From the NCBI GenBank assembly GCA_003154855.1, contig PMEV01000144.1:1-6082 (forward strand): a stretch of 6,082 nucleotides of DNA, written 5' to 3'. A program made the position numbers and the translations under genes. A model generated the notes under the pieces. That model had not been told where the DNA came from, searched no databases, and was given only the letters and a program-made list of their open reading frames with translations. Positions 1 to 5,025 of this stretch are shown here, one piece after another. How positions within the stretch are numbered: the stretch's first letter is position 1; each line of letters opens with the position of its first letter. The stretch comes from Bryobacterales bacterium (lineage in GTDB: Bacteria; Acidobacteriota; Terriglobia; Bryobacterales; Bryobacteraceae).

Positions 1-1184
1 TGCAAGTCCAACCAGCCTCGCCCGCAGGGGGCTCCCGCCGCCGTCTCGGCAATCTCGAGCACTTGCGTCCAATCGCCCTCGTAGGCCAGGCGCTTCAAAT
101 CCTGCCGGGTCTGAGTAGGCGGAGCTTCGAGCAGCGTGGGATCCGCATCGGCCCCGCCGGCGCGCAATTCCCCCCAACGCAGCCCGCGCACCAGCAGGTA
201 GGGTACCGGGCTATAGGAATCGTTCTGCCGGAACCAGCGCGCGGCCACCAGAACGCGCTCGAGGGCGTCGTCGCGGTCGGCGGGCTCGGCTGCCAGGGCC
301 TTCTTCGCCGCCGGCCTGGCGGCCGCCCGGGCCGGCGCGGCGGCGGCGCTCTCGACGTAGCTTTCCGCGGCCGAAGCCTCAACTTCGGCGGCCTGCTCCG
401 GCTCCTGGGCTCCGGCCTCCTGCTCGCGCTTCCTGGTCAGAAAAATGTGCAGGGTCTGCCGGAGCTCTTCGAGCGTCGTGCGCAGGCCCCGGAAGGTTGG
501 CGCAATGTCGCCGAACTTCTCCTCGCACAACTGCTTCAACCGCTCCTGCGACTCCAGGCAGGCGTCCAGTTGCACCATCCAGGCTTCGTAAGCGGCTTTC
601 GGGGTAGCGTTGAAGCCCTGGTCGAAGACCTCGGGGGTCAGCTTGCCATCGGAGACGGCCTCCGCGCGGGCCTGCTGCTTGGTCTCGTTGCCCTCCGCCT
701 CGGCCTCCGAAGGCACGGTCCGCGATTCCTTGTAATTCTGCCAGTCCAGACCGTTGCCGGTCAGCGGCACCTTCCGGAGCGGCCCGTCCAGGCGGGAGCC
801 GATCCACTCGAGCGGCGCGGAACGCAGCTCCGCATCCCCATCTTCCAGTTCCGGATACAGAGTGTCCCAGAAGTTCTCGAGCAGGCCGCGGATCAGCGCG
901 AAGCCCTCGATCAGGCCCGCGAAGCCATCCCGCCGCACCAGCGCCTCGACCAGCCAGGCCGCGACTTGCAGGTCCTTACTCTTCTTGGCGATGGCCTCGC
1001 CGCACAGCTTGGTCACCAGGGGCCAGTCGGCTTTCTTGATCGCAACCTGCCACTCCCCCTGGCTGATCTCCTCTTCCTCGCGCCGGGCCTCCTTGATCTG
1101 GTCGAAAACCGGGGCGTAGCGCAGGCTCTCCCCGCTCGGATTCGGCCCGGGAATCGGGTTCAGCAAGTCGTCGCGCAGTGGCAT
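1..1184 (-). CDS. tssA: TssA, T6SS cap/assembly protein (3' end beyond window)
   Basis: The reading frame stays open from ATG at 1184 to the window edge, giving 394 complete codons with no stop, so the C-terminus is missing. The N-terminus (LLNPIPGPNPSGESLRYAPV, residues 7-26, then FDQIKEARREEEE) is the typical start of the ImpA_N domain of TssA, which continues through LENFWDTLYPELEDGDAELR (102-121). Residues about 255-300 form an Ala/Glu/Pro-rich low-complexity linker. A C-terminal VasJ-like segment follows (ARWFRQNDSYSPVPYLLVRG, about 315-334; GRGWLDLQ at the edge). In known T6SSs, TssA proteins bind baseplate, tube and sheath components and coordinate their polymerisation; they act in the cytoplasm. 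The gene starts 27 bases after the tagJ stop, probably in the same transcript. Its Shine-Dalgarno is weak (CCGGAT), but the start matches the family N-terminus well. The family call is secure; the subclass is uncertain without the C-terminal end. Confidence 0.93.
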   Translation of the reverse strand, partial: MPLRDDLLNPIPGPNPSGESLRYAPVFDQIKEARREEEEISQGEWQVAIKKADWPLVTKLCGEAIAKKSKDLQVAAWLVEALVRRDGFAGLIEGFALIRGLLENFWDTLYPELEDGDAELRSAPLEWIGSRLDGPLRKVPLTGNGLDWQNYKESRTVPSEAEAEGNETKQQARAEAVSDGKLTPEVFDQGFNATPKAAYEAWMVQLDACLESQERLKQLCEEKFGDIAPTFRGLRTTLEELRQTLHIFLTRKREQEAGAQEPEQAAEVEASAAESYVESAAAAPARAAARPAAKKALAAEPADRDDALERVLVAARWFRQNDSYSPVPYLLVRGLRWGELRAGGADADPTLLEAPPTQTRQDLKRLAYEGDWTQVLEIAETAAGAPCGRGWLDL

Positions 1185-1211
1185 GTTGTCAATCCGGACG
1201 AGGCGGGAGCC

Positions 1212-1943
1212 TTATACAACTCCCTCGGCGGAAGCCTGCGGCGCTGCGGCGATTTGCACGCTGCGGACTTCCAGCAGCGGAATCTCCTCGCCATCCACAG
1301 CCCACAGTTTCTGCCCGAACGGGATCTCCTCTCCCTCCTCGGACTCCTCCCACACGGTGGCACGGCCCAGCCGCACCTCGTCGTCGGCATGGCGCCAGGA
1401 AAGCGGAGAGAGCGCCGGAATGAGCACCTCGCCGAGTTCCGTGCCCTTGAATCCCGGCCCGGTGCGCACCATGGCGGGAATCCAAAGCAGATCGCGCAGG
1501 CGGCGCGGAGGGGCAATCTCGATGGAGGCGATGTGCGCCAGCGGGATCCACAGGTAGGTGCCCGCGGCGAAGGTCTCGATTCGCGCGCCGATGCGGGGAT
1601 CGGCGTCCTCCAGCGACTCGAACGGCTGGCCGTTCAGCGTCCCGGTGAAGGGGGGCAACTGCTCCGGCTGCGCCGGGTATTCGCGCTTGAGAAAGGTCTC
1701 CTGGCGAGCGCGTTCGGCCGCCAGCACGCCGCGGTACAGCAGAGCGCCCATCTCCTTGTTCGGTCCGCCCTCCGAGAGCAGGTGCAAGTGCTTCTCGGCG
1801 CGGTCGAAATCTCCGGCAAAACACAGCAGCTCAAAGAGAAACGTGCGGCGCTTCGCGTCGTCGGGATGATCGCGAAGCTCGGCGCTGACCGCCTGCACGG
1901 CCTCCTTGAGCTTTCCCGCCCGAAACAGTTCTGTAGCGTTCAT
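1212..1943 (-). CDS. tagJ: TagJ/ImpE family T6SS accessory protein
   Basis: This 243-residue protein belongs to the ImpE/TagJ (HsiE1) family. Residues 1-90 are helical and TPR-like (ELFRAGKLKEAVQAVSAELR at 5-24, then a second repeat around FAGDFDRAEKHLHLL at 42-56). The C-terminal half carries the family signature YLWIPLAHIASIEIAPPRRL (130-149), followed by RDLLWIPAMV and VRLGRATVWEE (190-200). In characterised systems TagJ binds the N-terminal part of the sheath protein TssB and is found only in some T6SS classes; it is cytoplasmic and not itself catalytic. I chose ATG at 1943 because a GGAGG lies 8 bases upstream. A TTG at 1958 would add five residues but overlaps that ribosome binding site. 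The gene lies between hcp and tssA on the same strand, separated from hcp by a strong palindrome. The length is close to that of known family members. Confidence 0.92.
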   Translation of the reverse strand: MNATELFRAGKLKEAVQAVSAELRDHPDDAKRRTFLFELLCFAGDFDRAEKHLHLLSEGGPNKEMGALLYRGVLAAERARQETFLKREYPAQPEQLPPFTGTLNGQPFESLEDADPRIGARIETFAAGTYLWIPLAHIASIEIAPPRRLRDLLWIPAMVRTGPGFKGTELGEVLIPALSPLSWRHADDEVRLGRATVWEESEEGEEIPFGQKLWAVDGEEIPLLEVRSVQIAAAPQASAEGVV

Positions 1944-1951
1944 GGGGAAAG

Positions 1952-1956
1952 CCTCC
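1952..1956 (-). promoter_or_regulatory. Shine-Dalgarno of tagJ (decides the start)
   Basis: GGAGG on the minus strand lies 8 bases before the ATG at 1943. It overlaps the last base of the alternative TTG start at 1958, so initiation at the ATG is strongly favoured. Confidence 0.8.
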
Positions 1957-1971
1957 AATGTTCAATCGGCC

Positions 1972-2030
1972 CAGCCGGCAGCCGGGAGCGCCTCTCTCAG
2001 TATCAGAGGTTCGCAACCGGCTGCCGGCTG
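1972..2030. repeat. 14-bp perfect inverted repeat between hcp and tagJ
   Basis: CAGCCGGCAGCCGG (1972-1985) is exactly reverse-complementary to CCGGCTGCCGGCTG (2017-2030), with a 31-base loop. The loop can form a smaller hairpin of its own (CCTCT 1991-1995 with AGAGG 2005-2009). A further partial copy, CTGCCGGCCGGG, follows at 2035-2046. In hcp mRNA this would be a very stable hairpin about 29 bases past the hcp stop. No T-run follows it on the minus strand, so it is not a classical intrinsic terminator. It may be a REP-like element, an mRNA-stabilising 3' structure for hcp or an attenuator. The pairing is seen directly; the function is inferred. Confidence 0.85.
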
Positions 2031-2058
2031 CATGCTGCCGGCCGGGATGTATCCGCTC

Positions 2059-2547
2059 CTAGATGGCCTTCTGCTCCTTCATGTCGTAGGAGGCTTTGAT
2101 CGCGCCGCCCAACGAACCATTCGGTAGCTGCTCGTGGTATTCCATTTCCACCTTGGTGAAGTTCAGCGCAATCTGATCCATGGGGATCACATCCGCCGCG
2201 CCCGTGCCGTTGGTGTTGTAGGAAGCCACCATCATGTGGGAGAAGGTGACCTTCAGGTACTCCTGCTGTTCCTTGCCAGCCTTGCGGCAGGTGAGGATCG
2301 CGTTATCAATATGTTCGCCAGTGGCGCAAGCCAGCATGAGCTTCGGGCTGGCCTTATTGACACGCATCACGAAATGGAAGTCCTGCATCTGCACGCGGCC
2401 GCCGCCCAAGCCGCCCCCGTGAGATGCGGTTGCGGTCTGATGCTCACCCCAGGTGAAGGACTCGATTTCGATCTCGCCCTTGTGCTTACTGTCGTTACTC
2501 TCGCCCGGGATACCAGTGATCTTCAAAAAATAGTCGACTAAAGCCAT
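2059..2547 (-). CDS. hcp: Hcp, T6SS tube and secreted protein
   Basis: This 162-residue protein is a standard-length Hcp1-type protein. Visible family features are the N-terminal strand and loop FLKITGIPGESNDSKHKGEI (7-26), the IESFTWGEHQ turn (28-37), the glycine-rich extended loop SHGGGLGGGRVQMQDFHF (42-59), KASPKLMLACATGEHI (65-80) and RKAGKEQQEYLKVTF (88-102). Hcp forms hexameric rings that stack into the inner tube. The tube is expelled when the sheath contracts and may carry effectors. There is no signal peptide, as expected for a T6SS substrate, and no C-terminal effector extension, so this is a structural Hcp. The ATG at 2547 follows a six-base perfect Shine-Dalgarno. The gene lies 176 bases after tssC and 115 bases before tagJ, with structured DNA on both sides, which fits separate, high-level expression of this abundant component. 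Confidence 0.97.
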   Translation of the reverse strand: MALVDYFLKITGIPGESNDSKHKGEIEIESFTWGEHQTATASHGGGLGGGRVQMQDFHFVMRVNKASPKLMLACATGEHIDNAILTCRKAGKEQQEYLKVTFSHMMVASYNTNGTGAADVIPMDQIALNFTKVEMEYHEQLPNGSLGGAIKASYDMKEQKAI

Positions 2548-2556
2548 TTTGCAAAG

Positions 2557-2562
2557 CCTCCT
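2557..2562 (-). promoter_or_regulatory. Strong Shine-Dalgarno of hcp
   Basis: AGGAGG, within the purine run AAGAGGAGG on the minus strand, lies 9 bases before the hcp ATG. It is the best ribosome binding site in the window and fits the high demand for Hcp. Confidence 0.85.
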
Positions 2563-2576
2563 CTTACCGATTGAGA

Positions 2577-2605
2577 ATCATTGCCTCTTGTCCACGGCCC
2601 GACAA
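2577..2605 (-). promoter_or_regulatory. Possible sigma70-type promoter of hcp
   Basis: On the minus strand, TTGTCG (2600-2605, 4 of 6 to consensus) is followed after 17 bases by AATGAT (2577-2582, 4 of 6). Transcription would begin about 20-25 bases before the hcp ATG and just upstream of its Shine-Dalgarno. The match is moderate and could be chance; promoters in this lineage may not follow the E. coli consensus. Confidence 0.28.
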
Positions 2606-2661
2606 ACGCTCCGGACCGAAATCTCGGCGATCCGCCATCGCCCGCCACTCTTCTGGGTCGC

Positions 2662-2693
2662 CGACGGGGCCGGCCCAACAGCCTGCCCCGCCG
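2662..2693. repeat. GC-rich imperfect hairpin in the tssC-hcp spacer
   Basis: CGACGGGGC (2662-2670) pairs with GCCCCGCCG (2685-2693) with one mismatch across a 14-base loop. The same stretch holds the 10-bp palindrome GGGCCGGCCC (2667-2676), an alternative fold. Together with the hairpin right behind tssC, this makes the spacer strongly structured as RNA. A role as a processing site or partial transcription barrier before hcp is inferred only. Confidence 0.35.
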
Positions 2694-2706
2694 GTCGACG
2701 ACCCCG

Positions 2707-2723
2707 AAAAGCGGCGCCCCGCT
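2707..2723 (-). terminator. Weak terminator-like hairpin directly behind tssC
   Basis: Read on the minus strand, AGCGG-GGCG-CCGCT (2723 to 2710) forms a 5-bp stem with a 4-base loop. It begins at the first base after the tssC stop and ends in only four T's (2710-2707). The short stem and short T-run suggest at most partial termination, which would lower read-through from the sheath genes into hcp. Confidence 0.3.
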
Positions 2724-4220
2724 TCACCCTCTGGTGGACGCCGGCAGTTCCGCCACCAGGCGCAGGGACACGGTCAACTCGTCCAACTGGAAGTGCGGCC
2801 GCAGGAACGCCACCGCGCGGTAGCATCCCGGCTTGCCCTTGACCTCGGCGACTTCGATCCTGGCTTCCCGAAGCGGAAACTGCGCTTTGGTGGCCGGGGA
2901 AGCGCTGTCGTCCTCGGTGACGTACTGCATGATCCAGCGGTTCAGGAACCGCTCGCAATCCCCGCGGGACATGAAGCTGCCGATCTTGTCGCGCATGATG
3001 GTCTTCATATAGTGCGCGAAACGGGAGATGGCCAGCATGTAAGGCAACTGGGCCGAGAGCCGGGCATTGGCGTTGGCCGATTCCTTATCGTACATCTTGG
3101 GCTTCTGAGCGGATTGCACGCTGAAGAAGGCCGCGTAATCGGTTCCCTTGCAATGTACCAGCGGAACCAGGCCGAGGTCGGCCAGTTCCTTCTCCCGGCG
3201 GTCGGTGATGGCGATCTCCGTGGGGCACTTCAACGCGATGTCGCCCTCGTCCGTACGGAAGGTGTGCGCCGGCAAGCCCTCCACCAGGCCGCCGCCCTCG
3301 ACGCCGCGGATGGAAGCGCACCAGCCATACAGGGAGAACGACTGAGTCAGCCGGGCGCCCAAGGCCCAGGCCGCGTTCCCCCACAGGTACTTCGAGTGGT
3401 CCGTTCCGTCGACGCCCTCTTCGTAGTTGAAACCATCCACCTCGACGGTCTCCTTGCCGTAGGGCAGGCGCATCAGCACGCGCGGCAGGCATAGGCCAAC
3501 GTAGCGCGAGTCGTCGCTCTGGCGGAACGACTTCCACTTGGCGTACTCGGTGGTGTCGAAGATCTTCGCCAGGTCGCGGGGCTGATCCAGGTTGGTGTAG
3601 CTCTCCATGTTCAGCAGGCTGGCCGCGGCGGCGGTCAGGAAGGGAGCGTGCGCGGCCGCGGCCACCTGCGACATCTTCTCCAGCAGCTCCAGGTCCTCCG
3701 GATGCTTGCCGAATTCGAAATCGCCGATCACCGCGCCGATCGGCTCGCCGCCGAAGACGCCGAACTCTTCTTCGTAGATCTTCTTGAAGGCTGCGCTCTG
3801 GTCGAACTCGGGGGCCCTTTGCAGATCCCGCAGCAGCTCTTTCTTCGAGCAGTTCAGGACCCGGATCTTCAGCATGACGCTGGTCTCCGACTGGTCCATC
3901 ATGTACTTCAGCCCGCGCCAGGACCCTTCCAGCTTCTGGAAGCTGGGATGATGCAGGACTTCGTTCAACTGGATGGAGAGCAGGTGGTCGATCTGCGCGA
4001 TGCGGGCGTTGATCATGGCCTCGGTATCCCGCGATACCGTCATGGAGCCCTCGAGCACCTGGCTGACGAATTCCTTCACCAGGTTCTTGCCCCGCTCCCG
4101 CGTGGCGGGATCCACCGACAGCTTGCTCTGCTCGACGATCTGGTCCAGCAGCCCCAGTTCCTGGACTTGCTCCTGGGCCTGGGCCTGCTTGGGCGCGGAG
4201 GATGCTAGTGGATCAGCCAT
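2724..4220 (-). CDS. tssC: TssC (VipB), T6SS sheath large subunit
   Basis: This 498-residue protein has the full length and pattern of TssC/VipB (EvpB family). Signatures in order are LLDQIVEQSKL (24-34), HPSFQKLEGSWRGLKYMM (91-108), EEFGVFGGEPIGAVIGDFEF (151-170), RYVGLCLPRVLMRLPYG (239-255), YLWGNAAWALGARL (278-291), TDRREKELADLGLVPLVHCK (339-358), ANANARLSAQLPYMLAISRF (382-401) and the C-terminal LRPHFQLDELTVSLRLVAEL (473-492). With TssB it builds the contractile sheath in the cytoplasm; contraction drives the Hcp tube outward. The N-terminal helix near 20-35 corresponds to the region that recruits the ClpV disassembly ATPase in some systems. The ATG overlaps the end of tssB by 8 bases and its Shine-Dalgarno lies within tssB, so the two are translationally coupled. 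A weak hairpin follows the stop. Confidence 0.98.
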   Translation of the reverse strand: MADPLASSAPKQAQAQEQVQELGLLDQIVEQSKLSVDPATRERGKNLVKEFVSQVLEGSMTVSRDTEAMINARIAQIDHLLSIQLNEVLHHPSFQKLEGSWRGLKYMMDQSETSVMLKIRVLNCSKKELLRDLQRAPEFDQSAAFKKIYEEEFGVFGGEPIGAVIGDFEFGKHPEDLELLEKMSQVAAAAHAPFLTAAAASLLNMESYTNLDQPRDLAKIFDTTEYAKWKSFRQSDDSRYVGLCLPRVLMRLPYGKETVEVDGFNYEEGVDGTDHSKYLWGNAAWALGARLTQSFSLYGWCASIRGVEGGGLVEGLPAHTFRTDEGDIALKCPTEIAITDRREKELADLGLVPLVHCKGTDYAAFFSVQSAQKPKMYDKESANANARLSAQLPYMLAISRFAHYMKTIMRDKIGSFMSRGDCERFLNRWIMQYVTEDDSASPATKAQFPLREARIEVAEVKGKPGCYRAVAFLRPHFQLDELTVSLRLVAELPASTRG

Positions 4221-4737
4221 TGGGGCCTCCCTTTCCGCCTTCGATCTCGCCCTTCAACTTGTCCATCTTGTCCGAGTTCTGGACCGCCTCCTGCAGCAGT
4301 TCGTCCAGCTTGTCGTTGGTCTGGAGCGTGCCGCGCAGGTCGGAGAGCCGGGTGCGCAATTCCAGCAGCTCGCGCAGCGGCTTCACCTGCCGCGCCACCT
4401 GCTCGGGTTCGAAGTCCTGCAGGCTCTTGAAGTGCAGATCGACCTTGATCTGGCCCGCATCCGGATCTTCGGAGATCTTGTTCTCCACCGAATACGACAA
4501 GTGGGGTTTCATGCCTTCCAGGACGCTATCGAAGTTGTCCGGATTCACTTCGACGAATTTCCGGTCTTTCAGCCTGGGAAGCGGTTCTTCGGGTTGTCCG
4601 GTAAGGTCGGACAGGACGCCCATCACGAACGGCAGTTCTTTGACTTCAATGGCGTCGCCAACCTCGACATCGTAGGTTATGTGCACGCGCGGAGGTCTGA
4701 CTCTTCCGAGTTTCTTGTGGATGCTTTCTCTTGCCAT
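4213..4737 (-). CDS. tssB: TssB (VipA), T6SS sheath small subunit
   Basis: This 174-residue protein is a full-length TssB/VipA. Seen in order are the basic N-terminus SIHKKLGRVRPPRVHITYDV (5-24), KELPFVMGVLSDLTGQ (33-48), KFVEVNPDNFDSVLEGMKPH (60-79), LHFKSLQDFEPEQVARQVKP (101-120), the helical LRELLELRTRLSDLRGTL (121-138) and a charged, Gly-rich tail. It co-assembles with TssC into the sheath and, where TagJ is present, is expected to bind TagJ through its N-terminal region. It is the first gene of the minus-strand group. The ATG at 4737 is preceded by AGAAGGAA (4743-4750), a good Shine-Dalgarno at normal spacing. The stop overlaps the tssC start by 8 bases. A plausible promoter lies about 90-115 bases upstream. 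Confidence 0.98.
   Translation of the reverse strand: MARESIHKKLGRVRPPRVHITYDVEVGDAIEVKELPFVMGVLSDLTGQPEEPLPRLKDRKFVEVNPDNFDSVLEGMKPHLSYSVENKISEDPDAGQIKVDLHFKSLQDFEPEQVARQVKPLRELLELRTRLSDLRGTLQTNDKLDELLQEAVQNSDKMDKLKGEIEGGKGGPNG
4226..4230 (-). promoter_or_regulatory. Shine-Dalgarno of tssC inside tssB
   Basis: GGAGG (within GGGAGG, minus strand) lies five bases before the tssC ATG and codes for the glycine-rich end of TssB. Ribosomes finishing tssB can restart directly at tssC, which should help keep the two sheath subunits in balance. Confidence 0.75.
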
Positions 4738-4825
4738 TTGAATTCCTTCTGGTGGAGCAAGGGTCCCTCCAACGAACCCATGCGTGGCTCTACTCTACCA
4801 AACTTCGAATCTGCTAGCCAGAGCC

Positions 4826-4854
4826 ATTGTGCCTCAAACGGAGCCTTTTTTCAA
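4826..4854 (-). promoter_or_regulatory. Candidate sigma70-type promoter of tssB
   Basis: On the minus strand, TTGAAA (4849-4854, 5 of 6 to the -35 consensus) is followed after exactly 17 bases by CACAAT (4826-4831, 4 of 6 to the -10 consensus). It lies in a locally A/T-richer patch of the divergent spacer. Transcription would start near 4819, giving a leader of about 80 bases before tssB. It is the best promoter match I found in the window, but unproven. Confidence 0.45.
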
Positions 4855-4923
4855 TCGCTGTCAAGGAGGCGCTCCCCTTTCGGCCCCGGGGGAGATGCCG
4901 CAGCCAACGCCGCCGCGTAGCGC

Positions 4924-5000
4924 CGCGCCCTTTACGCGCCCCGGACCCGCCCTGGACCCGGGGCAGCCGGCGCGGCCACGCGGCGCGCTTTACGCGCCCC
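4924..5000. repeat. Two copies of a CTTTACGCGCCCC motif upstream of tssK
   Basis: The 13-base sequence CTTTACGCGCCCC occurs exactly at 4930-4942 and 4988-5000, 58 bases apart. If a 2-base gap is allowed, the match extends leftward (CGCGC before each, from 4924 and 4984). The second copy is also part of an inverted repeat, GGCGCG-CTTTA-CGCGCC (4982-4998). Between the copies, GCCCCGG (4938-4944) can pair with CCGGGGC (4958-4964). The arrangement resembles paired operator sites in a divergent control region, but the region is extremely GC-rich and no known regulator site is recognised. Confidence 0.55.
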
Positions 5001-5017
5001 TCCATTCCTGCTACTTT
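4989..5017 (+). promoter_or_regulatory. Weak candidate promoter of tssK
   Basis: TTTACG (4989-4994, 4 of 6 to -35) is followed after 17 bases by TACTTT (5012-5017, 3 of 6 to -10). If used, transcription would start at or one or two bases before the tssK ATG, giving a leaderless mRNA. That would fit the lack of a Shine-Dalgarno. The -35 part lies within the second copy of the repeated motif. The match is weak. Confidence 0.2.
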
Positions 5018-5025
5018 GAATTGCT

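Noticed and set aside
1189..1824. A 211-codon minus-strand frame overlapping tagJ
   Set aside because: It is a shifted frame of tagJ with an Arg/Ala-rich composition and no family features; the tagJ frame itself matches the ImpE/TagJ signature.
1958..1958. TTG as the start of tagJ
   Set aside because: It overlaps the GGAGG ribosome binding site that serves the ATG at 1943, and the family N-terminus begins at that ATG.
63..2099. A 678-codon open frame on the plus strand opposite tssA, tagJ and the end of hcp
   Set aside because: It is antisense to three genes with clear family matches and runs through the spacer and palindrome between them. Its product is Leu/Arg/Gly-rich with no recognisable domain, as expected for an open antisense frame in GC-rich DNA.
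2571..3494. A 307-codon plus-strand frame opposite the end of tssC
   Set aside because: It is antisense to the conserved C-terminal half of TssC, has no recognisable motif and reads through the tssC-hcp spacer hairpins.
4800..4860. A sigma54 (-24/-12) promoter for tssB, as some T6SS clusters use
   Set aside because: GGCAC is present on the minus strand near 4831-4835, but no TTGC-like element lies at the required spacing.
4863..4869. A perfect AAGGAGG on the plus strand
   Set aside because: No ATG, GTG or TTG occurs at a usable distance downstream, so it is probably not a functional ribosome binding site.
3973..4920. A 315-codon plus-strand frame opposite tssC/tssB and the divergent spacer
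   Set aside because: It is antisense to the coupled sheath genes and its low-complexity product matches no family I know.
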